A stretch of DNA of 64,000 nucleotides from an uncultured Clostridia bacterium. GTDB taxonomy: Bacteria; Bacillota; Clostridia; Lachnospirales; Lachnospiraceae. Of this stretch, positions 51,929 to 60,933 are shown piece by piece. The notes under the pieces were generated by a model. The model was not told the DNA's origin. It worked only from the letters and a program-made list of their open reading frames with translations, and did no database searches. The stretch lies in the NCBI GenBank assembly GCA_947643415.1, contig CANRWA010000003.1, positions 1 to 64,000 on the forward strand, in the 5' to 3' direction. Position 1 is the stretch's first letter. The number at the start of each line of letters is the position of its first letter. Made by a program: the position numbers and the translations under genes.

Positions 51929-53179
51929 ATGTCTGGCTGGTCACAATTAGTTAATTTTATAGATTTCTGTGCCATGTATCTTACTTTACAGCTTGAGCGC
52001 TGTGCTGTTTTCTCGCTTGTATGGATTGGGATTGTCCTGCTTCTGCGGAAGACTTTTTTTGCGAGAGGGATCTTCACAAGAGGGATACTGTGGTCAGTGT
52101 TCCTTATCATTCCATGCCTGGGGAGAATGAAGATATTCTATGAAGATCCTTTTGTTTTTGGGCTGACATGGAGACTGACGGGGATCACCATGCATCATTT
52201 ATGGATTGGGCGCATTTATATGGCAGGTGTTTTTCTCTCTTTTTTCTACATCTTTGGAAAGCGGATGCGTCTGCGGCGGATTGTTTCCAGGATGGACAGA
52301 AGAATTGTTGCGGAGAGGGAGATCCGCGTCACAGCTATGAATGTGACGCCATTTACCATTGGCCTCATAAGACCAGAGGTTGTACTGCCAGAGATTATGA
52401 TCTGCAATTATGAGGATGATGAACTGGAGGGCATTGTGCAGCATGAGCTGACACACAGCCGCCTGGGACATCTTTGGTGTTATTTTGCCTGGGATATCCT
52501 GCGCTGCCTGTTGTGGGTCAATCCGTTGCTATCCGTCTGCCAGAAATATTTCCGGGCAGATCTGGAGGATATGTGTGACCGGGTGTGCATACAAAAGAGA
52601 GGGAGACAGGCGTGTGAATATGGTGAGATGCTGATAAAGAGCCTGAGACTGCTTCGCTCCCAGAGGGATAATATATCTTCTGTAGTTACCTATGCCGGGG
52701 AAAAAGAGTTTGAGGAAATAAAGAGACGCATCGGAAATATTGCTTCTTTCCGTCCTTACCGGAAAAGACTCTGCATCTGTGCTGCAGCAGGGACAATGGC
52801 AGTGATAGCAGGCCTGTTCTGGGGGATACATAGCGCTTCCTATGCCAGGTATCAGGAACTGGACAGCATGCTGGTTTATGAGTATGAAGGGGGAAGGGGT
52901 ACATTACTGTCGGCAGACAGTGATGTTCTGCATAAGATGATCTGTTATGATGAAGGTTTTGCTTATGTGGACAGAGTGTCATTTGAGGAATTTCTTTATG
53001 AAAAGGGTGCTGAGGGTGAGATCTTTATCGTATTTGGCGGATTTCAGAAGCTGCCTGGCCTGGGGGCAGGCGGCGGGTATTCCTGTCAGTATGATAGAGA
53101 TTCAGAGGGCAAGGTTGTCCAGATTCCCTATGAAAAGCCAGAGGAGAATTGGATGACGGTTCTTATAAAATTAATATGA
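51929..53179 (+). CDS. M56-family (BlaR1-like) membrane metallopeptidase
   Basis: The ATG at 51929 has GAAAGGG upstream; a GTG at 51920 overlaps the previous stop and could be used. 416 residues. N-terminal membrane segments (about 15-110), zinc motif HELTHSRLGH at about 171-180 with the E-D-x-C-D region LEDMCDRVCI, then a single membrane segment near 290 (LCICAAAGTMAVIAGLFWGI) and a 110-residue C-terminal part outside the cell. Classical BlaR1 carries a penicillin-binding sensor of about 250 residues there; this tail is too short and has no S-x-x-K motif. It probably cleaves the BlaI-like repressor upon an unknown signal. Confidence 0.83.
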   Translation: MSGWSQLVNFIDFCAMYLTLQLERCAVFSLVWIGIVLLLRKTFFARGIFTRGILWSVFLIIPCLGRMKIFYEDPFVFGLTWRLTGITMHHLWIGRIYMAGVFLSFFYIFGKRMRLRRIVSRMDRRIVAEREIRVTAMNVTPFTIGLIRPEVVLPEIMICNYEDDELEGIVQHELTHSRLGHLWCYFAWDILRCLLWVNPLLSVCQKYFRADLEDMCDRVCIQKRGRQACEYGEMLIKSLRLLRSQRDNISSVVTYAGEKEFEEIKRRIGNIASFRPYRKRLCICAAAGTMAVIAGLFWGIHSASYARYQELDSMLVYEYEGGRGTLLSADSDVLHKMICYDEGFAYVDRVSFEEFLYEKGAEGEIFIVFGGFQKLPGLGAGGGYSCQYDRDSEGKVVQIPYEKPEENWMTVLIKLI

Positions 53180-53197
53180 GTCAGGGAGGTTGAAAAT

Positions 53198-53953
53198 ATG
53201 GCAATGGAGATTACAAACAATTACAGTAACTATGCAGCAGGCAGCATAGCAGGAACCGATGCTGCAAATAGTACACAGAAGAGGGAAACAGAAAAAACAT
53301 CAGGGACAGCAGACAGTAAATCCAAAAGTACAGCCGCATATATGAGTGAACTGGCAAAACTTGCCCCCAGCGTGGAATTCAGGATGGGAAATGGCCACGC
53401 ATCGGCGAAAACAGGCCAGACACTTACCATAAATCCTAAACTTTTGGAAAAAATGCAGAGTGACCCGGAGAAGGAAAAAGAAATGAAGGAACTGATCCGG
53501 GGTGTTGAGACAATGACAAAGCTGTCAGACAGTATCAATAATGCCAGTGGCTGGAAGACTGTATTCCGGCACAGTTATATAGATGAAAATGGGAAATATT
53601 GTCATATTGCCCTTATCCGAAATGAGCATGGTTATAAAATGAGTGAAAAACTTCGGAAAGAGAGACGAAAGAACTCAGAAAAGCTGATTGAGAAATCGAA
53701 GGAGAAGGCAGCGAAGAAGACGGAGGAACTGCAGGAAGCATTAGAAGAAAAGAGAACGGATAAGGGGGAGAAAAAAACTGGCAGGGCAGAGGAGATTATA
53801 AAGGAAAAGATGGATGCTGCCAGGGATGGCGTGGCCTATATGGACGACTCAGATTTTAAGACTATTATGGAAGCTATCCGGGAGGATAAGGACAATAAAA
53901 CGGATAACCAGAAGCAGACACAGCATGGAACAGTTTTGGATCTGTGGATATAG
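53198..53953 (+). CDS. DUF6033-like protein
   Basis: The product has 251 residues, starting at ATG 53198 after GGGAGGTTGAAAAT. An N-terminal low-complexity stretch (NNYSNYAAGSIAGTDAANS) is followed by a conserved core (YMSELAKLAPSVEFRMGNGH, LTINPKLLEKMQSDPEKEKE, VFRHSYIDENGKYCHIALIR) and a long charged coiled coil (LRKERRKNSEKLIEKSKEKA). It lacks a signal peptide. The architecture is that of the DUF6033 proteins of Firmicutes, whose role is unknown. It follows the M56 gene on the same strand. Confidence 0.7.
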   Translation: MAMEITNNYSNYAAGSIAGTDAANSTQKRETEKTSGTADSKSKSTAAYMSELAKLAPSVEFRMGNGHASAKTGQTLTINPKLLEKMQSDPEKEKEMKELIRGVETMTKLSDSINNASGWKTVFRHSYIDENGKYCHIALIRNEHGYKMSEKLRKERRKNSEKLIEKSKEKAAKKTEELQEALEEKRTDKGEKKTGRAEEIIKEKMDAARDGVAYMDDSDFKTIMEAIREDKDNKTDNQKQTQHGTVLDLWI

Positions 53954-53989
53954 CTGGCAAATATTCGAGCATATCTGGCGTAATCTGTT

Positions 53990-55354
53990 TCATGTTCTAT
54001 CAGCCTTATGCTGTGTATTTACCTGTATCGTCAGTCTCCGGTATTCTTTTTGGTAAAAGAAAATGGACAGTACTGTTGCTATACTCCAGCCAATCGGCCA
54101 GGAGCACCAAATGCCGATGGAAGAATGTGTCCAGTTGGAGAGGAGAAAGGATAAGACGACACGCAGGATCAGGTCAGTGAAGGTGGCTGCCATAAACTGC
54201 TTCATGGCACCTTCACCGCGAAGGATACCGTCTGCCACAAGTTTGGCGGCAATGACAAAATAAAATGGAGACAGGATCCATAAGAACTGTCTGCCTGTCA
54301 TAAGTGCTGTGGCAGAATTCTGATCCATAAAAAGAAGCAGAAGGTATTTGCCAAACCCAAGATACAGAGCGCAGAATGGGATACACAGGCACCATACCAG
54401 TTTCAGCCCGGCATGGAGTCCGGCCTTGATCCGTTCATATTTACCTGCTCCGAGATTCTGGGCGGCGAAGTTAGACATCCCGTTTCCGATGGTAGTGAAT
54501 GATGTGATCACCAGGTTATTTAATTTTACGGCAGCCGAATATCCGGCAGCGACACTTACGCCAAAATCGTTGATACAACCTTGGATCATCATATTTCCCA
54601 CAGAGATAAAGGACTGCTGCAAAATGCTGGGGATAGCAATGGCGGCCGTTTTCTTCAGCAGGTGCCAGGAAAAGACTGGGACCATATCACCAGCCTCTAT
54701 TTTCCGCAGGCGCTTTAGTACCAGAACGATGGAGAAAATGCAGCTGACACCCTGACAGAGAAAGGTAGCCCATGCCACACCGGAAATTCCCATTGAGAAA
54801 GCCTTCACGAAGAGAATGTCAATGAGGATATTAGCGCTTGAAGAAATGGCGAGAAAAATAAATGGTGTTTTGGAGTCTCCCAGTGCTGAGAAAATACCAG
54901 TTGCGATATTATAGAAAAACAAAAAGGGCAGTCCCCAGATATAGATCGTTAAGTACAGGGCGGAGTCAGCGAGGATCTCCGGCTGTGTTTTCATGAGGCC
55001 AAGCAGCACATCACAGGACAGCAGGCCGCCGATCATCAGAGCACTGCACAGAACGCCACTGGCAATGAGGGCTGTATAGACAGAAGTTTTCAGGGCACGG
55101 TAATCCTTTGCCCCAAATAACTGTGATACGATGACCGAACAGCCGATGTTGCAGCCAAAGGCAAAAGCGATGAAGATCAGGGTGATATTATAACTGTTGC
55201 CTACTGCGGCCAGGGCATTTTCTCCAATGAATTTGCCGGCAACCAGTGAATCGGCGATATTATAAAGCTGCTGGAATACAATACTGCCAAACATGGGCAG
55301 GCAGAACGCCCACAAGATTTTTCGGGGATTTCCCTGTGTCAGGTCTTTGTTCAT
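53990..55354 (-). CDS. MATE-family efflux transporter
   Basis: The start is ATG 55354 (MNKDLTQGNPRKILWAFCLP), with GGAAGGGAAG upstream; 454 residues. It has twelve hydrophobic segments in two halves. MATE signatures: NIADSLVAGKFIGENALAAV, FGCNIGCSVIVSQLFGAKDY and the second half with AAGYSAAVKLNNLVITSFTT and GNGMSNFAAQNLGAGKYER. It exports drugs or metabolites using a Na+ or H+ gradient. It is divergent from the LysR gene at 55458, which probably controls it. The 103-base gap is AT-rich. Confidence 0.9.
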   Translation of the reverse strand: MNKDLTQGNPRKILWAFCLPMFGSIVFQQLYNIADSLVAGKFIGENALAAVGNSYNITLIFIAFAFGCNIGCSVIVSQLFGAKDYRALKTSVYTALIASGVLCSALMIGGLLSCDVLLGLMKTQPEILADSALYLTIYIWGLPFLFFYNIATGIFSALGDSKTPFIFLAISSSANILIDILFVKAFSMGISGVAWATFLCQGVSCIFSIVLVLKRLRKIEAGDMVPVFSWHLLKKTAAIAIPSILQQSFISVGNMMIQGCINDFGVSVAAGYSAAVKLNNLVITSFTTIGNGMSNFAAQNLGAGKYERIKAGLHAGLKLVWCLCIPFCALYLGFGKYLLLLFMDQNSATALMTGRQFLWILSPFYFVIAAKLVADGILRGEGAMKQFMAATFTDLILRVVLSFLLSNWTHSSIGIWCSWPIGWSIATVLSIFFYQKEYRRLTIQVNTQHKADRT

Positions 55355-55457
55355 AAAGATAACTTCCCTTCCTTTACATTTCATCGAATATGCATTATAC
55401 TACGAAATGACAGATATTAAAAATATATATATGATATAAGAGAGATATAAAAAATAT

Positions 55458-56372
55458 ATGGATATCAATTTCGAATATTTCAAAATTTTTTACTATGTGG
55501 CGCGGTATAAGAATATGACAAAGGCTGCTGCTGCGCTGGGGAGTAACCAGCCCAATGTGACACGGATCATGAAGCTGCTGGAATCGCAGTTGAATTGCCG
55601 TTTATTTATCCGTGAAGCACGGGGGATCAGCCTGACACAGGAGGGAGAACTGCTTTATTCTCACGTGGAGGCAGCATACAGGCATTTGCTGAATGCACAG
55701 GAGGAGATCGGACGGCAGGATTCACAGAAAGGAGGTACTGTGGATATAGGCGCAACGGAAACGGCACTCTATCTTTTTCTGCTGGATGCACTGCATGATT
55801 TTAGGCAGGAATATCCTGCTATTCGGATCAAGATCCATAACCATTCCACGCCAGAAACAGTAAAGCAGCTTATTCGTGGCAGTCTGGATTTTGCAGTGGT
55901 CACAGGACCTTTTGAGGTGCCGGGAGTGGTTCATTGTGAGGATGTACTGGACTTTCAGGAGATACTGGTGGGAGGTACACAATATAAAGATCTTTGCAGA
56001 GAACCGATGGATTTAAGTGATATCAGATACTATCCCTGGATTGGACTGGGGAGGGGGAGTGTCACCTATGATCTGTACAAAGACTTTTTCTTAAAACAGA
56101 AAATAGATCTGGAGCCGGATATGGAGGTGGCGACGTCAAATCTGATGCTGCCGCTGATCGAACACAATTTTGGGATTGGCTTTGTGCCGGAAAAGCTGGC
56201 CTTTCCGGCGTTAAAGGAAGAAAGGCTGGTGCAGATATGCCTGAAAACTACACTTCCCAGGCGGTCTATACAGATTATTTCCGATAAGGGACGGGGGAAA
56301 AGCATAGCTGCTGATACCTTTTACAAATATTTGAAGAGGTATAGTAGTAAGCAAAATCCAATTAAATTATGA
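55458..56372 (+). CDS. LysR-family transcriptional regulator
   Basis: The product has 304 residues from ATG 55458. The N-terminal winged helix is FEYFKIFYYVARYKNMTKAA and AALGSNQPNVTRIMKLLESQ, with CRLFIREARGISLTQEGELL. The remainder is the periplasmic-binding-like effector domain (DIGATETALYLFLLDALHDF, AVVTGPFEVPGVV, IGFVPEKLA). It is divergent from the MATE gene and probably regulates it. The inducing ligand is unknown. Confidence 0.9.
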   Translation: MDINFEYFKIFYYVARYKNMTKAAAALGSNQPNVTRIMKLLESQLNCRLFIREARGISLTQEGELLYSHVEAAYRHLLNAQEEIGRQDSQKGGTVDIGATETALYLFLLDALHDFRQEYPAIRIKIHNHSTPETVKQLIRGSLDFAVVTGPFEVPGVVHCEDVLDFQEILVGGTQYKDLCREPMDLSDIRYYPWIGLGRGSVTYDLYKDFFLKQKIDLEPDMEVATSNLMLPLIEHNFGIGFVPEKLAFPALKEERLVQICLKTTLPRRSIQIISDKGRGKSIAADTFYKYLKRYSSKQNPIKL

Positions 56373-56469
56373 TTGTCTTTGCCCCTGCCCTATGATAGGA
56401 TACTCCACAAGGACAACCGTGTTGCAGGGTGGGCTGACCTCTCATTTTTACAGAATGGGGGTGATGCCT

Positions 56470-56559
56470 ATGAAAAATCATTTTGATTTTAAGGATTTAA
56501 TGACCTTTGGTCTTTTCCTTTTGGCATTACTTACATTTGTTTTTACGTTTTGTAAGTAA
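56470..56559 (+). CDS. type I-like hydrophobic toxin peptide (holin-like toxin family)
   Basis: The product has 29 residues: MKNHFDFKDLMTFGLFLLAL followed by LTFVFTFCK, one membrane helix with a short charged head. GGGG (56457-56460) lies about nine bases before the ATG; another ATG at 56464 is too close. The family, sometimes called holin-like toxins, belongs to type I toxin-antitoxin systems in which an antisense RNA blocks translation. Here the downstream inverted repeat (aaaaccaccc / gggtggtttt) can terminate both the toxin mRNA and a convergent antisense RNA. Confidence 0.65.
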   Translation: MKNHFDFKDLMTFGLFLLALLTFVFTFCK

Positions 56560-56917
56560 CCATACATAGAAAAACCACCCCAAAACTTTGACCGAGTGGA
56601 AGGGTGGTTTTCTATCTAATTAATTCGGTCAACCCACCTTGTGGGCGGTTGTTCCTTCTATATGTCTAATATAACATGCTTCTCCTATTTTTTCAAGAAG
56701 AAATTCTTTCCCATCAGGGCAATCGCTTAAAAATTTGTTTCAAAGCGGGCGGATCCCATACTGACTCCTGTCCTTATATCACAGCCCGAAAAATGATTGT
56801 TTCTTCCGGCAGCAAAATACGCCGCCCGGGCATTGTCTGAGGTGTCTGCTGTCTTTTGGCATGGACTTTAAGCCTTTTTACGTATCGAGGCTCTTCATCT
56901 GTATAAACAGAAAAACG
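56560..56917. other. intergenic stretch with probable antitoxin RNA
   Basis: Apart from the terminator at 56571-56611 and a second inverted repeat (caaccc / gggcggttg, 56629-56651), no coding frame is convincing. A minus-strand RNA starting near 56690 and running to the terminator would overlap the 3' end of the toxin mRNA; this is an inference from comparable loci. Confidence 0.35.
56571..56611. terminator. bidirectional terminator of the toxin peptide gene
   Basis: AAAACCACCC (56571-56580) and GGGTGGTTTT (56602-56611) form a 10-base stem around CCAAAACTTTGACC-like sequence. It could end both the toxin mRNA and a convergent antisense transcript starting further right, near 56650. Confidence 0.65.
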
Positions 56918-57523
56918 TCATTTTGTCAAAACATGTCTACAGTATTGATTCGAACCGCATTTTGGACAATGTAATTTACGTTTTGTAAGGGTATGGGGCG
57001 CCATAATATATGTCCGCATTTCAGGCACAAAACGTTCATGGCATTCAGGGCATTCAAAGGCTCCTGCATCTCTGTCCAAGATACAGGCAATGGCGATACC
57101 AAAAATGATTATGAATATCCCAATACCGATCAAGATAAACCGCATCCATGTTTCCATAACCAAAGCACCGCTTATTATAAACATGGGGGTTGCTGCGATG
57201 ATCATAAGTCCTGCAACCATGGCAGACAATATAATTTTCTTTTTGCTTTCCTGAGCTTCTCTTACTAAATTCATCATATTCTCCTCCGCTTTCTTCTGGT
57301 AGTCATCCTCAGATACTCTTTTTCCCGTCAGAAGTTCATTTACTGATATTTCTAATTCTTTACATAAGGGAAGTAATAGTGAGATCTCTGGAAAACCATT
57401 TCCGCGTTCCCATTTTGAGATCGTCTTATCACTGATACCAAGAATATCTGCCAACTGTCTTTGGGTATAACCCTTGTTTTTACGTTCTTCGGCAATAAAC
57501 CTGCCGATTTTGATCTGATCCAT
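56918..57523 (-). CDS. XRE-family regulator with membrane segments and zinc ribbon
   Basis: The product has 201 residues, with start ATG 57523 preceded by GGAGGCTTC. N-terminal helix-turn-helix: KIGRFIAEERKNKGYTQRQL, GISDKTISKWERGNGFPEIS. Two adjacent hydrophobic segments follow (IILSAMVAGLMIIAATPMFI, FILIGIGIFIIIFGIAIACI), and the C-terminus has two zinc knuckles (CPECHE... and CPKCGSNQYC). This architecture is common in Firmicutes as a membrane-tethered transcription factor of unknown signal. It stands alone, with intergenic sequence on both sides. Confidence 0.85.
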   Translation of the reverse strand: MDQIKIGRFIAEERKNKGYTQRQLADILGISDKTISKWERGNGFPEISLLLPLCKELEISVNELLTGKRVSEDDYQKKAEENMMNLVREAQESKKKIILSAMVAGLMIIAATPMFIISGALVMETWMRFILIGIGIFIIIFGIAIACILDRDAGAFECPECHERFVPEMRTYIMAPHTLTKRKLHCPKCGSNQYCRHVLTK

Positions 57524-57812
57524 AGAAGCCTCCTTTCCTGTTGGGGATCTGGCAGTCCACAGGGCATATTGCCTGATCCACTGTATTCATTATAAACCTT
57601 TTTATATTTGTTTCATACCCATGGATCGCAGAGTATGGTGGATTTATGCTGATTCTACGCTCCGTAGAGTGTGGGGGATTCCATTCATCGTTTTTTCAGT
57701 TTTATCTTGTTTTTTATCTTATTATGTTCCATAATGTTTTATAAGAAGATATCGTATCCAATATTTCCCTATATATTAGATGCATCAAACTATAATTGAA
57801 AGGACAGATTAT

Positions 57813-58742
57813 ATGAATGATATTTGGTCAAAATATGTGCAGGGTGCGAAGACATTATACTATTCCCGCAAACTGCGGTTTGATGATATGTTTGCAGAAC
57901 AGTATAAGACATTATTTGGTCTGGATGAAAACAAAAACCTGAAGATTCTGGAGATTGGCTGTGGTCCCGGTGCCCTTGCGGGGGCGCTTCACCGCTGGTA
58001 TCCGAATGCTGGGATTGTAGCAGTTGACCGCGACAGTGAATTTATCCGCTTTGCCAGGGAACACGAGGAGGGAATCATGTTTTCTGAGGGTGATATTACG
58101 GCACTCTCTTTGGAGGATCGCAGTTTTGATGTTGTAATATCGAATACCGTCTGTGAGCATATTGAACCCTCCCGGTTTTATGGAGAGCAGTACCGAATAC
58201 TGAAGCCAGGTGGAATTTGTCTGGTGCTGTCTTCCCGAAAGGGTATCACTATCCTGTCGGACTGTGTAACGCCAAGTGAGAAGGAACAGCTTTTCTGGAA
58301 AAGAGTTCAGCAATATGATGATACATTTGATAGATATGGCATACATAAATACCCAATGAATGAAGCAGAATTGCCCAGGGCAATGGAGCAACATGGATTC
58401 AGGAATATCCAAACCGGTTTTATGACGGTCGATCTGACACCAGACAATCCTAAGTTTTCGGCCGATCTGGCACACAATATGATTGATGCAGGCAGATATT
58501 CAGATATAGAGGCGATTGATTCGGTATTATACTCTATACCAGAACATTTTACTGGGGAAGAGATAAGGGAAATGAAAGATCTTGCCAATGCAAAATATGA
58601 TGCCAGAATTGCCGAGTATGACCGCGGTGAAAGGCAGTGGGATACCAGTGTGTCAATTATTATGGTGGTTCGCGGGGTGCGGCAGGTCTCATTGGAAACC
58701 GTTTATCATAACGGAAGCACTCCTATTATATATTCCTCTTGA
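57813..58742 (+). CDS. class I SAM-dependent methyltransferase (UbiE/COQ5-like)
   Basis: The start is ATG 57813 (MNDIWSKYVQGAKT), after AAAGGACAG; 309 residues. Motif I LEIGCGPGALAGALH, post-I VAVDRDSEFIRFA, motif IV SFDVVISNTVCEHI and motif VI RILKPGGICLVLSSR are all present. It resembles quinone or small-molecule methyltransferases. The C-terminal part (YDARIAEYDRGERQWDTSVS) is a family-typical extension. It is followed by a GNAT gene after 68 bases. The substrate is unknown. Confidence 0.86.
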   Translation: MNDIWSKYVQGAKTLYYSRKLRFDDMFAEQYKTLFGLDENKNLKILEIGCGPGALAGALHRWYPNAGIVAVDRDSEFIRFAREHEEGIMFSEGDITALSLEDRSFDVVISNTVCEHIEPSRFYGEQYRILKPGGICLVLSSRKGITILSDCVTPSEKEQLFWKRVQQYDDTFDRYGIHKYPMNEAELPRAMEQHGFRNIQTGFMTVDLTPDNPKFSADLAHNMIDAGRYSDIEAIDSVLYSIPEHFTGEEIREMKDLANAKYDARIAEYDRGERQWDTSVSIIMVVRGVRQVSLETVYHNGSTPIIYSS

Positions 58743-58810
58743 GTTTTTCTTTATTACTTGATATAATATTTTTCACAATATATTAAGAAAATTTCTACAA
58801 GGAGATAATT

Positions 58811-59416
58811 ATGGACAGGAAGAATAAAATTTGGGAGAGGGAATTAACACATAAAGGAACCGTTTATCTTGAGACGGAACGGCTTATATTAAGGCGGTTT
58901 CGGAGAGAGGATCTTGAACCGGCCTATTATAATTGCTGGAGTGATGAGGAGGTATGGAAATGGACAAACTATGCGCCGATGAACTGTATTGCAGATGTAA
59001 TAACGAAAGCGAACATGTTTACAGATAACTGGCTGAATGCCTATGATAATATGAACCGCTATAGTTGGGCAGTCCAGGTAAAGGATTCCGGCGAATTGAT
59101 CGGACGATATTTCGGGATGCACCCAGATGATGAGCTGCGTCAGGTTGAGCTGGCATGTGAGATTGGACAGAAGTGGTGGAATCAAGGTTTTATGACAGAG
59201 GCAACGCGGAGGATCATAGAATTTTTCTTTAAAGAGGTGGGGATGAACCGGATATTTGCATATCATGCAAGTGATAATCCTGCTTCTGGAAAGATGCAGG
59301 TTAAGGCTGGTTTGAGATGGGAAGGGACATTGAGGCAGGCCTGTAAATGTAATAATGGAATATTTGACAAGGTAATGTATGCAATACTGGCAGAGGATTA
59401 TTTTAGTGAAGAATAA
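58811..59416 (+). CDS. GNAT family acetyltransferase (RimJ/RimL-like)
   Basis: The product has 201 residues, starting at ATG 58811 after AAGGAGATAATT. The N-terminal ETERLILRRFRREDLEPAYY and VELACEIGQKWWNQGFMTEA (acetyl-CoA loop) followed by IIEFFFKEVGMNRIFAYHAS are typical of the RimJ/RimL group that modify ribosomal proteins or aminoglycosides. SDNPASGKMQVKAGLRWEGT is the closing strand. The substrate is unresolved. Confidence 0.87.
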   Translation: MDRKNKIWERELTHKGTVYLETERLILRRFRREDLEPAYYNCWSDEEVWKWTNYAPMNCIADVITKANMFTDNWLNAYDNMNRYSWAVQVKDSGELIGRYFGMHPDDELRQVELACEIGQKWWNQGFMTEATRRIIEFFFKEVGMNRIFAYHASDNPASGKMQVKAGLRWEGTLRQACKCNNGIFDKVMYAILAEDYFSEE

Positions 59417-59544
59417 TGAGGACTCTTATTTAGTGAGAGTTTGCGCGCAGAATAGGACATAGAATATTTATATCTATCTGTTATAATATTTTTGTAGAAG
59501 CTTCTTTCTCTTCGAAAGGTACACAAAAAGGGGAAACTATAATT

Positions 59545-60408
59545 ATGAACGAATATAGGAGAAAATACATTGAATTAAAAAAAGAATTTGAGCAGTCGGA
59601 GGGAGATACGGAATGCATACAGAACCTCTATGAGTATAAGGATTATCTGGAAGAGCAGGATGCGGTAGAAGCCAGATGGGTACTGGTGGATGTATGTGAG
59701 ACACTGGAACTCTATAAGACTGCTTACGAGACCCTTCGTCCACTGGCCACACGTGCAGATAAAAAGGTTTTGAAACGGCTGGGTAAGCTGCAGGATCTCA
59801 AGGGGCTGGGAGACAGGTTTGCCCTGCCGCGCCCCAGGGGAGGAAAGGAGCGGGGGCGTCAGGCAGCCCTGCTGAAGACACTGCCATATTTTCGGTATCA
59901 TCCAAATCCACTGGCAACAGAAGCTTTTCTGGTGTCAGATCCACCTGTGGCCTGTGATTGTTGCGGAAAGTCTGTCCCAATCTATTATGAAGGGCCGTTC
60001 TATTCGGTGGAATCCATTAGTTATCTTTGCCCGGAGTGTATCTCCAGTGGCAGGGCTGCAGAGAAATTTGACGGAGAATTTCAGGATGAGTGTTCTCTGG
60101 AAGAGGGGGTGGACAGTCCGGATAAGCTGGATGAGCTGATCCACCGCACTCCGGGCTATCATGGCTGGCAGCAGGAATATTGGCGGACACACTGTGGAGA
60201 TTTCTGTGCTTTTATAGGTTATGTGGGATACCGGGAATTAAAGCAGATGGACATTGTGGATGATATCTTGGATGATTCTGTCTGGGATGAGTGGGGAGAA
60301 GAACGGGAAGATATGATCCAATATATGGTTAATGGCGGCGGTGTTCAGGGGTATCTGTTCCAGTGCCTGCACTGTGGAAAATACCGTCTTTGGATTGATT
60401 GTGACTGA
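59545..60408 (+). CDS. CbrC/UPF0167-like protein
   Basis: The product has 287 residues from ATG 59545. The N-terminal 100 residues are helical and TPR-like, and the C-terminal 190 match the CbrC family (FRYHPNPLATEAFLVSDPPV, CDCCGKSVPIYYEGPFYSVE, YLCPECISSGRAAEKFDGEF, ending in CLHCGKYRLWID). Several C-x-x-C pairs suggest zinc binding. Relatives have been linked to tolerance of colicin E2 in Escherichia coli, but no mechanism is established; the name does not transfer function here. Confidence 0.83.
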   Translation: MNEYRRKYIELKKEFEQSEGDTECIQNLYEYKDYLEEQDAVEARWVLVDVCETLELYKTAYETLRPLATRADKKVLKRLGKLQDLKGLGDRFALPRPRGGKERGRQAALLKTLPYFRYHPNPLATEAFLVSDPPVACDCCGKSVPIYYEGPFYSVESISYLCPECISSGRAAEKFDGEFQDECSLEEGVDSPDKLDELIHRTPGYHGWQQEYWRTHCGDFCAFIGYVGYRELKQMDIVDDILDDSVWDEWGEEREDMIQYMVNGGGVQGYLFQCLHCGKYRLWIDCD

Positions 60409-60457
60409 GTTATTTACAATAATTACAGACATTGACATTTGAAGGGAGATATGTGGT

Positions 60458-60928
60458 ATGACAAGTTGCTATTTTCCAGAAGAAGAGATTACAGAAAATG
60501 ATTTGTATTTTGTATGTTATATGATCGAACGTGTTGCGAGAAAACTTCATCAGAGAAATCGGTATGTAGTAAATCATATCTCCCAGGAAGAATGGGAGCT
60601 GGTTATTCGTCTTGCCAATGTGTTTCATTCGGAAAATCCATTAAAGATAGAAAGCGAATGGATCAAAGAGTATCATTTGGATCAAGGGAATTTTGATATC
60701 GCAGATGTAGATGCTGAATTGGTGGAAGTGATACCTTCAGAGACTCAGATGGGAAAAGTTTATATGCGGCTGATCCTGTCAACACAAAAACCAGGAGAGG
60801 ATTTTGTGGAAGGAATGATACGGGTTTACAACGATGAAATATGTGATGTGATCGACAATTATAACTGTAGTGCATATTATGAACCATCTTATGCGATCAC
60901 AAGGGCATATAATGAGGGAGGGTTTTGA
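60458..60928 (+). CDS. hypothetical protein (156 aa)
   Basis: The start is ATG 60458, with GAAGGGAGATATGTGGT upstream. The product begins MTSCYFPEEEITENDLYFVC and contains IERVARKLHQRNRYVVNHIS, a helical, acidic protein with no membrane segment or recognised motif. Its end is followed almost at once by a NUDIX gene on the same strand, so it belongs to a small operon with CbrC-like and NUDIX genes. No function can be given. Confidence 0.6.
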   Translation: MTSCYFPEEEITENDLYFVCYMIERVARKLHQRNRYVVNHISQEEWELVIRLANVFHSENPLKIESEWIKEYHLDQGNFDIADVDAELVEVIPSETQMGKVYMRLILSTQKPGEDFVEGMIRVYNDEICDVIDNYNCSAYYEPSYAITRAYNEGGF

Positions 60929-60933
60929 TTAAT

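Noticed and set aside
54348-54755. 135-residue plus-strand frame opposite the MATE gene
   Set aside because: Shadow of a conserved transporter gene without a ribosome site.
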